64,000 nucleotides of DNA from Streptomyces sp. NBC_00572 (GCF_026341815.1 NZ_JAPENX010000001.1:5146001-5210000); one strand, 5' to 3'; positions 25,620 to 34,970 are shown, counted from the stretch's first letter. The notes: a model not told the origin generated them from the sequence alone. A program made the numbers and translations.

Positions 25620-26261
25620 ATGGACGCGCAGCAGTTCGACCGCCTCGCCGCCCGGGCGCGGGCCCTCGCCGAGCGCCCCGGGGACGGCCGCCCGCCCCGC
25701 CGCGTCCTCGGGCTGGCCGGCGCGCCCGGTGCCGGGAAGTCGACCCTCGCCGCGCGGCTCGTCGCACGCCTCGACGGGCTCGCCGTCCTCGTCCCCATGG
25801 ACGGCTTCCACCTGGCCCAGGCCGAACTGGAACGCCTCGGCCGGGCCGGCAGGAAGGGCGCGCCCGACACCTTCGACGCCGCCGGGTACACCGCGCTCCT
25901 CTCCCGGCTGCGCACCCCCGTCCCCGGCACCACCGTCTACGCGCCCGCCTTCGACCGCTCCCTGGAGGAGCCGATCGCCGGGGCGATACCCGTCGGCCCC
26001 GAGGTCCCGCTGGTGATCACCGAGGGCAACTACCTGCTGCACGGCGAGGGCGCCTGGGCCGGTGTCCTGCCCCTCCTCGACGAGGCCTGGTACCTCCACC
26101 TGGACGCCCGGCGCCGCGTCCCCCGGCTCGTCGACCGCCATGTCCGCTTCGGCAAGGACCGCGCCCACGCCGAACGCTGGGTCCACGACTCGGACGAGGC
26201 GAACGCCCGCCTGGTGGCCCGCGGCCGCGACCGCGCCCACCTCGTCGTGCCGATGGCCTGA
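25620..26261 (+). CDS. nucleoside/nucleotide kinase family protein (P-loop)
   Basis: A 213-residue P-loop kinase of the uridine kinase/phosphoribulokinase/pantothenate kinase superfamily. Walker A is GAPGAGKST (34-42), followed by VPMDGFHLA, where Asp and His contact substrate and metal, then ITEGNYLL and the lid Arg cluster RRRVPRLVDRHVRFGK. It is similar to the fructose-transport-associated YggC/FrcK-like kinases, but the substrate is unknown. I chose ATG 25620 because GAGAAT lies 7 nt upstream; ATG 25611 would add three residues. Confidence 0.85.
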   Translation: MDAQQFDRLAARARALAERPGDGRPPRRVLGLAGAPGAGKSTLAARLVARLDGLAVLVPMDGFHLAQAELERLGRAGRKGAPDTFDAAGYTALLSRLRTPVPGTTVYAPAFDRSLEEPIAGAIPVGPEVPLVITEGNYLLHGEGAWAGVLPLLDEAWYLHLDARRRVPRLVDRHVRFGKDRAHAERWVHDSDEANARLVARGRDRAHLVVPMA

Positions 26262-26276
26262 TCGGCAAGACACCCC

Positions 26277-26945
26277 CTAGGGGCCGGAGCCTCCCGGCGT
26301 CACCAGGCCCGATTCGTAGGCCAGGACGACGAGCTGAGCGCGGTCGCGGGCGTCGAGCTTGGTCATGGCACGGTTGACGTGGGTCTTCGCGGTCAGCGGG
26401 CTGATCACCATATGGCCGGCGATCTCGTCGTTGGACAGGCCGCCCGCGACCAGGGCGACGGCCTCGCGTTCACGGTTGGTCAGCTGCGTCAATCGGTTCC
26501 GGACACTCGCGGGCGGTGGCTGGGTGACGTACCGGTCGATCAGCTTGCGGGTGATCGACGGCGCGAGCAGGGCGTCGCCACGCGCGGCGACCCGTACCGC
26601 GTGCAGGAAGTCCTCCGGGAGGATGTCCTTGACGAGGAATCCGGCCGCGCCGGCGCGCAGCGCGTCGAAGACGTACTCGTCCATTCCGTAGTTGGTCAGG
26701 ACGACGACGTGCACCCCGGCCAGGTCGGGGTCCGCGACGATGCGCCGGGTCGTCTCGATGCCGTCGACGACCGGCATCTGGATGTCGACGAGCGCGATGT
26801 CGGGCAGGTGCTCCCTGGCCAGGGCCAGGCCCTCCCTGCCGTCGCCGGCCTCGGCCACCACCTCGATGTCGTCCTCGATGTCGAGGAGCGCGCGGAATCC
26901 ACTGCGGATGAGTGGCTGGTCGTCGACCAGCAGGACACGGATCAC
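26277..26945 (-). CDS. NarL/FixJ-family response regulator
   Basis: A 222-residue two-component regulator. The receiver domain has the acidic pair D8/D9, phospho-acceptor D54 (ALVDIQMP), a conserved Thr in VLTNYG and Lys in FLVKDI. A LuxR-type helix-turn-helix lies at about 155-215 (LTNREREAVALVAGGLSNDEIAGHM). It overlaps the histidine kinase by 4 nt (ATGA), so the two are one operon. The inverted repeat at 28156-28177 upstream of the kinase is a candidate binding site. Confidence 0.94.
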   Translation of the reverse strand: MIRVLLVDDQPLIRSGFRALLDIEDDIEVVAEAGDGREGLALAREHLPDIALVDIQMPVVDGIETTRRIVADPDLAGVHVVVLTNYGMDEYVFDALRAGAAGFLVKDILPEDFLHAVRVAARGDALLAPSITRKLIDRYVTQPPPASVRNRLTQLTNREREAVALVAGGLSNDEIAGHMVISPLTAKTHVNRAMTKLDARDRAQLVVLAYESGLVTPGGSGP

Positions 26946-28099
26946 GAGGTGTGCTCCACGGGAAGCGGCGTGTGCTGTGCGGGAAGTGGCCCGCGTTCCA
27001 GGGGAAGCTCGGCCTGGACGGTGAACCCGCCCTCACCACGTGGCTCCGCCCGCAGCCGGCCGCCGAGGGCGGTGACGCGTTCGCGCATCCCGAGCAGTCC
27101 GACGCCGGGCACTGGCGCTGAACCCGGCCTCGCCCCGCCGTCGTCGTCGACCCGGACGACCAGGGCGTCGGGACGGTGGTCGATCCGGACCGACGCGGTG
27201 TTCGCGGCGGCGTGCCGGGCGACATTGGTCAGCGACTCCTGGACGATCCGGTAGGCCGTCCGGTCCACGGCGGCGGGCACGTCGCTCCGGTGCCCCCCGA
27301 CCGTCAGTCGGGCGTCCAGGCCGGTGGACCGGGCCCGGCGCACCAGTTCCGGTACGTCGGCGAGCCCGCGCGGCGGGTTCTTGTCGTCGTCGCGCAGCGC
27401 CTCCAGGGTCGCCCGCAGTTCCCGAGCCGCCTCCCGGCCGGCCTCACGGATCACGAGGAGGGCCTCCGGCACCTGCTCGCCCCGCTTGCCGGCCAGGTGG
27501 ACGGCGACCTCCGCCTGCACCTTGATCACGGAGATCTGGTGGGTGAGCGAGTCGTGCAGCTCCCGTGCGATGTGCAGCCGTTCCTCGTCGGCGCGGCGCC
27601 GGGCGGTCTCCTCCCGGGTGCGCTCGGCCTCGTCCGCCCGGCGCTCGGCCTGCCGCAGCGCTTCGCCGGCCGCACCGGCGGCGATCAGCCAGGCCAGCTG
27701 GAGGACGTCCCGGGTCCGCGCGAACGCCTCGCCCACGGCCAGGTCGTGGGGGGAGGCCAGGAGCGCGAGCGTCACGGCAACCGGCATGACCACGGAACCG
27801 GCCACCGCGACGACGCGGTGCCCCGCCCGTACGGTGGCGTACACAGCGAACAGGAAGGCGACGGCGGGCACGTCGAAACCGAGCACCTGGTGGCCCAGCG
27901 CGCAGCCCCCGGTCACGGCCAGCACGGTCACCGGAGCACGGCGGCCCCAGACCAGTGCCAGACCACCGGCGGCCAGCAACGCGTAGCCCAGCGGATCGAG
28001 TTGTGTGGGCCCTTGTTGCCTCAGCCCGGCGAACAGCAGGACCGCCGCCACGCCGACGGCGATCGCCCAGTCCGTGACGCCGATCCGTTGCCTGCCCAT
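26942..28099 (-). CDS. NarL-type sensor histidine kinase
   Basis: A 385-residue kinase. The N-terminal 150 residues hold about five membrane segments without a large extracellular loop, suggesting that it senses within the membrane. HisKA_3 follows with the phospho-acceptor H182 in ARELHDSLTHQIS. The ATPase domain has RIVQESLTNVARHA (N box) and the VGLLGMRERV Gly box. It is divergent from the DUF6223 membrane protein. TAGGGT lies 6 nt before the ATG (leaderless pattern), and a perfect inverted repeat lies about 57-78 nt upstream of the start. Confidence 0.93.
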   Translation of the reverse strand: MGRQRIGVTDWAIAVGVAAVLLFAGLRQQGPTQLDPLGYALLAAGGLALVWGRRAPVTVLAVTGGCALGHQVLGFDVPAVAFLFAVYATVRAGHRVVAVAGSVVMPVAVTLALLASPHDLAVGEAFARTRDVLQLAWLIAAGAAGEALRQAERRADEAERTREETARRRADEERLHIARELHDSLTHQISVIKVQAEVAVHLAGKRGEQVPEALLVIREAGREAARELRATLEALRDDDKNPPRGLADVPELVRRARSTGLDARLTVGGHRSDVPAAVDRTAYRIVQESLTNVARHAAANTASVRIDHRPDALVVRVDDDGGARPGSAPVPGVGLLGMRERVTALGGRLRAEPRGEGGFTVQAELPLERGPLPAQHTPLPVEHTS

Positions 28100-28105
28100 G
28101 CGTGG

Positions 28106-28111
28106 ACCCTA
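28106..28111 (-). promoter_or_regulatory. -10-like TAGGGT, probable leaderless promoter of the kinase-regulator operon
   Basis: On the minus strand TAGGGT, then CCACGC, then the ATG of the sensor kinase. Confidence 0.55.
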
Positions 28112-28155
28112 GCCTGGCGTCGACGCGGGTGAGTCCGGCGGGAGGAGGACCGGCC

Positions 28156-28177
28156 GACTACCGCACCCGCGGTAGTC
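28156..28177. promoter_or_regulatory. perfect 9-bp inverted repeat, candidate operator
   Basis: GACTACCGC (28156-28164), ACCC, GCGGTAGTC (28169-28177). It lies in the divergent region between the sensor kinase and the DUF6223 gene, upstream of both promoters. Size and symmetry fit a NarL-family dimer site; that it is one is inference. Confidence 0.5.
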
Positions 28178-28313
28178 CCGCGGCTCCTGCGGCGTTCGCG
28201 GCAGTCGGCTACGGCGGCTGCGGCAGGGCGCACTGTCTGCGTGCGGGGGACGACCGGCGGCGGGGCCGGCGGACACGATCGACCGGCAACCCGCCGTAGT
28301 GAAGGAGCACTCC

Positions 28314-28679
28314 ATGCCCACAGAGCCCGCCATCATCGCCGCCGACGTCCTCGCCCTGAGCTCCGGACGCATCGGAGCCATCGTGGCCACGTTGCTGGGA
28401 CTCGCCGGCGTCCTCATCGGCGGGCGGGCCCTGGCCCGCGCCGCCGGACGTACCGGCAGGGGCACCGGCTCCGGATCCGCGCGGACCGGGGCCCTCGCGG
28501 CCCTCGCGGCGGGGCCGATCGCCATGGCCCTCGGCGGGATCGTCGTGGCCACCTCCGACGGATCCATCGGTACCGGCAACGGGTTGGGCGGCGCCTTCGT
28601 GGCCCTGATCGTGGGGCTGATCGCCACCGCCCTCGGCGGCCTGGCGCTGACCCGCTCCTCCCGCCCCCGTACCGGCTGA
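28314..28679 (+). CDS. DUF6223-family small membrane protein
   Basis: A 121-residue protein with three hydrophobic helices: about 18-42 (GRIGAIVATLLGLAGVLIGGRAL), 57-78 and 90-112. Gly and Ala are frequent and the tail is basic. It matches the DUF6223 family by pattern; no function is known. AAGGAG precedes the ATG. Its divergent placement beside a two-component system that probably senses membrane events suggests it may be the regulated output. Confidence 0.75.
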   Translation: MPTEPAIIAADVLALSSGRIGAIVATLLGLAGVLIGGRALARAAGRTGRGTGSGSARTGALAALAAGPIAMALGGIVVATSDGSIGTGNGLGGAFVALIVGLIATALGGLALTRSSRPRTG

Positions 28680-28706
28680 CCCCCGTACAACCGGCGGGGA
28701 CACCCC

Positions 28707-29438
28707 CTAGCCCGCCGCGTGCTCCGCCGCCGCCACCGCCAGCGCCCGGATCAGCGGGTGCGGCCGGGTGCCGTCGCCCGACAGTTCCGGCTGGAACAGG
28801 GTCGCCAGGAAGAAGGGGTGCGAGGGGAGTTCCGCGATGCGGATGCCGCCCTCCTCGTCCGCGCCCGTGAACCGCATGCCGTGCGCCCGCAGGGTGTCCA
28901 GATGGCGGCTGTCGGGGCCGTAGTCGCAGTGGTAGCGCTCCGTGGTCCGCTCCGCGCCCAGCGCCCGCTCGGCCAGCGAGCCCGGGGTGACCCGTACGAC
29001 TCCCTCGTGGCCCACGAGCGAGCAGGCGAGCGGGGCGATCAGCAGATCGCCGGCGTCGGCCGACGGGTCGTTCTCGGCGTGGGCCGCGGCCGTCAGACCG
29101 CACACGTCCCGGGCGTACTCCAGGAGCGCGTGCTGGAAGCCGCCGCAGGTGCCGAGGAAGGGGATGCCGTCCTCGCGGGCCGTGCGGATCGCGGCCAGCG
29201 CGCCCGCCTCGCTCGCGTACGGGCTCCCCGGGAGCACCCACACCGCGTCGAAGCCCTTCACCGCGCCGGGCGTCTCCGCGTCCCCGGTCGGGATCCAGTA
29301 CGCGTCGAGGGAGAGGCCGTCGCGCTCGGCGAGGGCGTCGAGGAGGACGGGGATACGGACGTGGGAGCGGACGTGCCCGGAGCGGTCGCCGACCAGGGCG
29401 ATCCGGGGGGTGTGAGGGAGGGTGTTCGTGCTGTTCAT
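28707..29438 (-). CDS. CTP-synthase C-terminal-like glutamine amidotransferase protein
   Basis: A 243-residue class I glutamine amidotransferase-like protein of the family named CTP synthase C-terminal region-related. Nucleophile Cys C98 lies in LGTCGGFQHALLEY. Relatives in other bacteria can carry selenocysteine, but here I see ordinary codons. The synthase half is absent, so it may hydrolyse another gamma-glutamyl compound. I use ATG 29438, since AAGGA then sits at the right distance; ATG 29447 would be too close. Confidence 0.8.
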   Translation of the reverse strand: MNSTNTLPHTPRIALVGDRSGHVRSHVRIPVLLDALAERDGLSLDAYWIPTGDAETPGAVKGFDAVWVLPGSPYASEAGALAAIRTAREDGIPFLGTCGGFQHALLEYARDVCGLTAAAHAENDPSADAGDLLIAPLACSLVGHEGVVRVTPGSLAERALGAERTTERYHCDYGPDSRHLDTLRAHGMRFTGADEEGGIRIAELPSHPFFLATLFQPELSGDGTRPHPLIRALAVAAAEHAAG

Positions 29439-29522
29439 GGGGACCATCCTTGGCGCCGCCGCCCGTTCACGTCCAACGATGATCACTGCACTGCCCATCA
29501 CGAATGCTTATGCCGGGGTGGA

Positions 29523-29528
29523 TAGGGT
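29523..29528 (+). promoter_or_regulatory. -10-like TAGGGT, probable leaderless promoter
   Basis: TAGGGT, a 7-nt spacer, then ATG 29536 of the TPR gene. Confidence 0.55.
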
Positions 29529-29535
29529 GGCCCCC

Positions 29536-30069
29536 ATGACGAACGATCAGGAACCGGCCGACTGGGAGCGTCGCGTCGCCGCGCTCTGGGAGCGGCTCGA
29601 CGACCATGAGCCCGCCGACTTCCGCGCCCGGGTCGCCGCACTCGCCGCCGAGCGTCCCGCCGACGACGCCGCCGCCCTCTTCGAGCAGGGTGCCGCCCAC
29701 GACTCCACCGGAGAACCGGAGGAGGCCGTGCGCTTCTACCGGCGCGCCCTCGACCAGCGCCTCACCGGGCTGCGCCGCCGCCGGGCCGTCATCCAGCTCG
29801 CCAGCAGCCTGCGCAACCTCGGCCGGCCCGACCGCAGCGTCGAACTCCTCACCGCCGAGCGGGACATCCCCGCCGACCGGCTCGACGCCGACGAGGCCGC
29901 GCTCTCCGGCGCCGTCGACGCCTTCCTCGCCCTCGCCCTCGCCGACACCGGGCGCGACCGCGAGGCCGCCTCCCTCGCCCTCGGCGCCCTCGCCCCCCTC
30001 CTGCCCCGCTACAACCGCTCCCTCGCCCACTACGCGCAGGCGCTCCTCACCGCCCCCGACGGGTCCTGA
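29536..30069 (+). CDS. tetratricopeptide-repeat protein
   Basis: A 177-residue helical protein. TPR-like units appear at residues 50-80 (AALFEQGAAHDSTGEPEEAVRFYRRAL), 85-115 and 130-165. It resembles the single TPR_5-domain proteins found beside regulators in Streptomyces and probably binds another protein. It lies 17 nt upstream of the LysR gene in the same direction, so the two may share a transcript. Confidence 0.82.
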   Translation: MTNDQEPADWERRVAALWERLDDHEPADFRARVAALAAERPADDAAALFEQGAAHDSTGEPEEAVRFYRRALDQRLTGLRRRRAVIQLASSLRNLGRPDRSVELLTAERDIPADRLDADEAALSGAVDAFLALALADTGRDREAASLALGALAPLLPRYNRSLAHYAQALLTAPDGS

Positions 30070-30086
30070 CGGACCCGGCGCACCCC

Positions 30087-30968
30087 ATGGACCCGCACCT
30101 CCTCCGCACGTACGTCACCGTCGCCCGGCTCGCCTCCTTCTCCGAGGCCGCCCGCGAGCTGGGCTACACCCAGTCCGCCGTCTCCCAGCACATCGCCGCC
30201 CTGGAGACCGACCTCGCGCTGCCGCTGCTCACCCGGCGCCCCGTCGCCCCGACCCCGGCCGGGGAGCGGCTCCTCGAACACGCCGGGGCGCTGCTGCTCC
30301 GCCTCGACGCGGCCCGCGCCGACCTCGACCGGTTCGCGGCCGCGCCCCGCGCCACCCTGAGCGTCGCGGCCTCCCCGCTCGCCCTGCACCCCCGTACCCT
30401 CACCGCACTCCCCGCCACCGGCGTCACCCTGCGCGCCCTGCCCCGCGAGCGGGTGCCCGTCGCCGTCGCCACCGGCGAGGCCGACGCCGGGCTCGTCGAC
30501 GGCATCGCCGCCCCCAGCGATCCGCTGCGGCTGCCCGACGTCGCCCCGCTCGCCGCGACCGGCGTCGCCGAGGAGCCGCTCGCCGTCGTCCTGCCCGCCA
30601 CCCATCCGCTCGCCGGACGCTCCGGGCTCCGCCTCGACGACCTCGCCGACGCCCGCTGGCTGGACGCGCCCGCCGCCGGCCTCCCCCTCGACCAGCTGAG
30701 GGGCGCCCACGGCGGGCCCGCGGGGCGGGGATTCCGTACCGCCCTGCGCTACGAGGGCACCGACACCCGCACCCTGGCCGCCCTGGCCGCCGCCGGTCAC
30801 GGTCTCGCGCTGCTGCCGGCGCCGGTGGCGGCGGACGTCTCCGGCGCCACCGCCGTCCCGCTGGTCGCGCCCCGCCTCGTCCACCGCACCGAGCTGCTCG
30901 TCCTGGCCGGCGCACGGGCCGAACCCGGCGGCCCGGTGGCCGAGTTCACCCGACGGCTCAAGAGCTGA
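30087..30968 (+). CDS. LysR-family transcriptional regulator
   Basis: A 293-residue LysR regulator. The winged HTH is at residues 1-60 with the recognition helix YTQSAVSQHIAALE. The effector domain spans 88-290, with the two periplasmic-binding-like lobes. Effector and target are not evident. The divergent glutamine-amidotransferase-like gene or the neighbouring TPR gene could be targets, but no LysR T-N11-A site stands out. Confidence 0.92.
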   Translation: MDPHLLRTYVTVARLASFSEAARELGYTQSAVSQHIAALETDLALPLLTRRPVAPTPAGERLLEHAGALLLRLDAARADLDRFAAAPRATLSVAASPLALHPRTLTALPATGVTLRALPRERVPVAVATGEADAGLVDGIAAPSDPLRLPDVAPLAATGVAEEPLAVVLPATHPLAGRSGLRLDDLADARWLDAPAAGLPLDQLRGAHGGPAGRGFRTALRYEGTDTRTLAALAAAGHGLALLPAPVAADVSGATAVPLVAPRLVHRTELLVLAGARAEPGGPVAEFTRRLKS

Positions 30969-31017
30969 CACCCGCAGTCGCTACCCTGTGCGCAACGGCG
31001 ACGGAAGGCGGGCGGGC

Positions 31018-31977
31018 GTGGGGTGGTTGCGACGAGGACCGAGGCGGGACGGCGACGACGCACCGAGGGACCCCGGGTTCGCGTACTTCTCGCAACGCGA
31101 GGCCGCGCTCTTCCGCGGCCGCGTCCGGGAGACCTTCGCCGAGCTCGGCCTTGAGGTCAGCGTCTACGCCGACCACGTCGTCGACGACAAGGGCCGCCGT
31201 TTCGGTCTCGGCAACCTCGCCGCCGTCTGCCACCAGGACCGGCGCGGCCCCCGCGTCTGGCCCGGCATGATCAACCGGCACATCGGGCTGGTCGTCCGCG
31301 CCATGGACGGCCCCTCCGCGCTCGACACCCTGCCGCCCGAGCAGATCCGCTCCCAGCTCTACCCCCGGGTCGTCAGCGGCGAAGGCATCGACGCCGCCGC
31401 CTTCGGGTACGCGAGGACCGTCGGCCCCGGCCTGTACGAGATCCTCGCCCTCGACCTTCCGGAGAGCGTCATGATGCTCACCGACGAGGCGCTCGAACGG
31501 CTCGGCGACCACGCGCAGCTGCGCGACCGGGCCCTGCGCAATCTGCGCGGGCTGCCCGTCGAGGAGCACGAGACCGTCCGCGACGCCGACGGCATGTGCT
31601 TCGAGATCATCCTCGGCGACTCCTTCTACACCGCCAGCCGCGTCCTCGACCTGGACGGCGTCGTCCGCCGGGTCACCGGCCTGCCGCTCGGCGAGCACGG
31701 AGCCCTGGTCGCCATGCCGTTCCGCCACCAGCTCGCCTTCCACCCGATCCGGGACACCTCGATCATCCCGGCCCTCGGCGCGATGGCCTCCTTCGCCGCC
31801 TCCGGGTACGAGGACACGCCGGGCGCCATCAGCCCGTACGTCTTCTGGTGGCGCGGCGGCACGCTCACCCAGCTCAGCGAGCACGACGAGGAGCGGGGGG
31901 ACCTGCGGATCGTGGTCGGCGACGACTTCCAGGAGCTCCTGGAACGGCTCATCGCCCAGGGCCCGGACCGCCGCTGA
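31018..31977 (+). CDS. conserved protein of unknown function
   Basis: A 319-residue soluble alpha/beta protein. It has an N-terminal basic segment, several hydrophobic strands, and conserved-looking blocks such as PGMINRHIGLVVRAMDG and YVFWWRGG. It may be distantly related to YtpQ/DUF1444, but I am not sure. GTG 31018 is preceded by GGAAGG (31002-31007). TACCCT at 30982-30987 is a plausible -10, giving a leader of about 24 nt. It is followed by the M24 peptidase gene after 74 nt. Confidence 0.75.
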   Translation: MGWLRRGPRRDGDDAPRDPGFAYFSQREAALFRGRVRETFAELGLEVSVYADHVVDDKGRRFGLGNLAAVCHQDRRGPRVWPGMINRHIGLVVRAMDGPSALDTLPPEQIRSQLYPRVVSGEGIDAAAFGYARTVGPGLYEILALDLPESVMMLTDEALERLGDHAQLRDRALRNLRGLPVEEHETVRDADGMCFEIILGDSFYTASRVLDLDGVVRRVTGLPLGEHGALVAMPFRHQLAFHPIRDTSIIPALGAMASFAASGYEDTPGAISPYVFWWRGGTLTQLSEHDEERGDLRIVVGDDFQELLERLIAQGPDRR

Positions 31978-32051
31978 CCGGTCGCGGGCGGGTGCCCCTC
32001 GCGGCAGGATGCTGTACGTCCAGGACGCAGCGGAGCCGAGAAGGAGACCCC

Positions 32052-33215
32052 ATGTCGAGCACACCCGCCCCCGAAGCGGCCGAGGACCGGGGCGAGACCC
32101 CCGTCCCGTTCACCGCGGACGACTACCGCGCCCGGATGACCCGCGCCGCCGAGTCCGCCGCCGAGGCCGGACTCGCGGGCGTGATCGTCGCCCCCGGCCC
32201 CGACCTCGTCTACCTCACCGGCTACCAGCCCACCGCCATCACCGAACGGCTCACCGCCCTCGTGATCGCCCCCGGACAGGACCCGGTCCTCGTCGTCCCG
32301 ACCCTGGAGGCCCCCGACGCGGAGAAGGCCGTCGGGGCCGCCGCGCTCACCTTGCGGGACTGGACGGACGGCAAGGACCCCTACGCCGTCACCGCGCCCC
32401 TCCTCGACGTCGACGGCCGCTTCGGCGTCAGCGACAACGCCTGGGCCATGCACCTCATCGGCCTACAGAAGGCCCTCCCGGGGACCTCGTACGTCTCCCT
32501 CACCGAGGCCCTGCCGATGCTCCGAGGCGTCAAGGACGCACACGAGCTGGCCCGGGTCGCGGCCGCCGGAGCAGCCGCCGACAGGGCGTACGGCGAGATC
32601 CTCAAGGTCCGTTTCGCCGGCCGCAAGGAGACCGACGTCGCCGCCGACCTCGCCGCGCTGCTCCTGCGCTTCGGGCACTCGCAGGTCGACTTCACCGTCG
32701 TCGGCTCCGGTCCCAACGGCGCCAACCCGCACCACGAGGCCGGCGACCGGGTCATCGAGCACGGCGACATGGTCGTCCTCGACTTCGGCGGGCTCAAGCA
32801 CGGCTACGGCTCCGACACCACCCGCACCGTCCACGTCGGCGCACCCACCGACGAGGAGCGGCGCGTCCACGACCTCGTACGCGAGGCCCAGCAGGCCGGC
32901 TTCGAGGCGGTACGGCCCGGGGTGGCCTGCCAGGACGTCGACCGGGCGGCCCGCAAGGTCATCACGGACGCCGGATACGGCGAGTACTTCATCCACCGCA
33001 CCGGCCACGGCATCGGCGTCACCACGCACGAACCGCCGTACATGATCGAGGGCGAGGAGCTCCCGATCGTGCCCGGCATGTGCTTCTCCATCGAACCCGG
33101 CGTCTACCTCCCGGGCCGCTTCGGCGTCCGCATCGAGGACATCGTGACGGCGACGGAGGACGGCGCGGGGCGCCGCTTCAACAACACCCCGCACGAGATG
33201 GCCGTCGTGGACTGA
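32052..33215 (+). CDS. M24-family aminopeptidase (Xaa-Pro type)
   Basis: A 387-residue pita-bread metallopeptidase. The five metal ligands are present: D244, D255, H319, E348 and E362. The N-terminal creatinase-like domain covers about 25-155. Such enzymes remove N-terminal residues before Pro or split dipeptides with Pro. AAGGAG at 32041-32046 precedes the ATG. It ends 3 nt before the convergent treZ stop, with no room for a separate terminator. Confidence 0.93.
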   Translation: MSSTPAPEAAEDRGETPVPFTADDYRARMTRAAESAAEAGLAGVIVAPGPDLVYLTGYQPTAITERLTALVIAPGQDPVLVVPTLEAPDAEKAVGAAALTLRDWTDGKDPYAVTAPLLDVDGRFGVSDNAWAMHLIGLQKALPGTSYVSLTEALPMLRGVKDAHELARVAAAGAAADRAYGEILKVRFAGRKETDVAADLAALLLRFGHSQVDFTVVGSGPNGANPHHEAGDRVIEHGDMVVLDFGGLKHGYGSDTTRTVHVGAPTDEERRVHDLVREAQQAGFEAVRPGVACQDVDRAARKVITDAGYGEYFIHRTGHGIGVTTHEPPYMIEGEELPIVPGMCFSIEPGVYLPGRFGVRIEDIVTATEDGAGRRFNNTPHEMAVVD

Positions 33216-33218
33216 TCG

Positions 33219-34970
33219 TCAGCCGTCCGTCAGGACGACCGCCGACTCGCCGGGGAGCCGCAGGACCCCGTCCGTCGCCGGGGTCTCGACCGGCTCCCAC
33301 GCCGCCAGGACCTTGTCGCGGCCGTTGGAGCCGAGCGGGATCACGGCCGGCTCCTTGCCCAGGTTGACGGCCACCCGCAGAATCCCGCGCCGGAAGACCA
33401 GCCAGCGGGCCTCCTCGTCGAAGGCCACCTTCACGCCCGCCAGGTCCGGGTCCGTCAGGTCGGGCAGGGTGCGGCGCAGCGCGATGAGCTGGCGGTACCA
33501 GGCGAGCAGCCGCTTGTGCGGATCCCGCTCGCGCTCGGCCCGGTCGAGGGCCGAACGGTCGCGGGTGGCCGGCTCCTGAGGGTCGGGGACCTCGTTCTCG
33601 TCCCAGCCGTGCTCCGCGAACTCCCGCCGTCTGCCCCGCCGTACGGCCTCCGCGAGCTCCGGATCGGTGTGGTCGGTGAAGTACTGCCAGGGCGTGGTCG
33701 CCCCCCACTCCTCGCCCATGAAGAGCATCGGCACCGAGGGGCCGGTGAGGACGAGGGTCGCCGCACAGGCGAGCAGACCGGGGGAGAGGGAGGCCGAAAG
33801 ACGGTCCCCCAGGGCCCGGTTGCCGATCTGGTCGTGGGTCTGGGCGTAGCCGAGGAAGCGGTGGGCGGGGGTGCGCTCCCGGTCCACCGGACGGCCGTGA
33901 CGGCGGCCCCGGAAGGCCGAGTACGTGCCGTCGTGGAAGAAGACATGGGTGAGCGTCTTCGCGAGCGCGGCCATCGGGGCACGTGCGAAGTCCGCGTAGT
34001 AGCCCTGGGACTCGCCGGTCAGGGCGGTGTGCAGGGAGTGGTGGAAGTCGTCGTTCCACTGGGCGTGGACCCCGAGACCGCCGAGCGCGCGCGGGGTGGT
34101 CGTCCGCGGGTCGGCGAGATCGGACTCGGCGATCAGGAAGTGCGGGCGGCCCTGCTCCTTCGCCAGCTCGTCGACGGCCGCCGAGAGCTCCTCCAGGAAG
34201 GTCAGCGCCCGGGTGTCGGCGAGCGCGTGCACGGCGTCGAGCCGCAGCCCGTCGATCCGGTAGTCCCGCAGCCAGGCGAGCGCGCTGCCCCGGAAGTACG
34301 CCCGGACCTCGTCCGAGCCGGGCGCGTCCAGGTTCACCGCGGCGCCCCACGGGGTGTGGTGGGTCTCCGTGAAGTACGGGCCGAAGAACGGCAGATGGTT
34401 GCCGGAGGGCCCCAGATGGTTGTGCACCACGTCCAGGACCACGCCCATGCCGAGCCCGTGTGCCGCGTCCACGAACCGCTTCAGCGCCTCGGGGCCGCCG
34501 TACGGCTCGTGCACCGCCCACGGCGCCACCCCGTCGTACCCCCAGCCCCGCACTCCGGGGAACGGGCACAGCGGCATCAGCTCCACATGGGTGATGCCGA
34601 GGCCCGCGAGCTCCCCGAGGCGCGCGGCCGCGGCGTCGAGGGTCCCCTCCGGGGTGAAGGTGCCGAGGTGCAGCTCGTACAGGACGGCGCTGCGCAGCCG
34701 CAGCTTCGGGGACTCGTTCCGCCAGGTGTACCCGGCGTGGTCGACGACCGCGCTCAGGCCGTCCGGCCCGTCGGGCAGCCGACGGGAGCGCGGGTCGGGC
34801 AGCAGATGCCCACCGTCCAGCGAGAAGCCGTACCGGTCGCCGTCCTCGGCGGGCACGACACCCGTCCACCAGCCGTCCCGCTCGGCGTCCCGCTCCAGGG
34901 GATGCCCGGAGCCGTTCAGCTCCAGCGTCACCCGGTCACGGGCGTTCGGCGCCCACACCTCGAAGAGCAC
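33219..34970 (-). CDS. treZ: malto-oligosyltrehalose trehalohydrolase TreZ
   Basis: A 583-residue GH13 enzyme that releases trehalose from maltooligosyl-trehalose made by TreY. The N-terminal CBM48/E-set domain starts with VLFEVWAPNA. The GH13 regions are DVVHNHLG, the nucleophile region GLRLDAVHAL, the acid region FLIAESDL and QTHDQIGNR. GTG 34970 is preceded by GAGGGG and gives the normal family N-terminus. An in-frame upstream extension is possible but would run through tandem repeats. treY is 5 kb away on the same strand. Confidence 0.94.
   Translation of the reverse strand: MLFEVWAPNARDRVTLELNGSGHPLERDAERDGWWTGVVPAEDGDRYGFSLDGGHLLPDPRSRRLPDGPDGLSAVVDHAGYTWRNESPKLRLRSAVLYELHLGTFTPEGTLDAAAARLGELAGLGITHVELMPLCPFPGVRGWGYDGVAPWAVHEPYGGPEALKRFVDAAHGLGMGVVLDVVHNHLGPSGNHLPFFGPYFTETHHTPWGAAVNLDAPGSDEVRAYFRGSALAWLRDYRIDGLRLDAVHALADTRALTFLEELSAAVDELAKEQGRPHFLIAESDLADPRTTTPRALGGLGVHAQWNDDFHHSLHTALTGESQGYYADFARAPMAALAKTLTHVFFHDGTYSAFRGRRHGRPVDRERTPAHRFLGYAQTHDQIGNRALGDRLSASLSPGLLACAATLVLTGPSVPMLFMGEEWGATTPWQYFTDHTDPELAEAVRRGRRREFAEHGWDENEVPDPQEPATRDRSALDRAERERDPHKRLLAWYRQLIALRRTLPDLTDPDLAGVKVAFDEEARWLVFRRGILRVAVNLGKEPAVIPLGSNGRDKVLAAWEPVETPATDGVLRLPGESAVVLTDG

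Noticed and set aside
26273..26282. Palindrome CCCCTAGGGG between the P-loop kinase and the response regulator
   Set aside because: It has no loop, overlaps the regulator stop codon, and is too short for a terminator.
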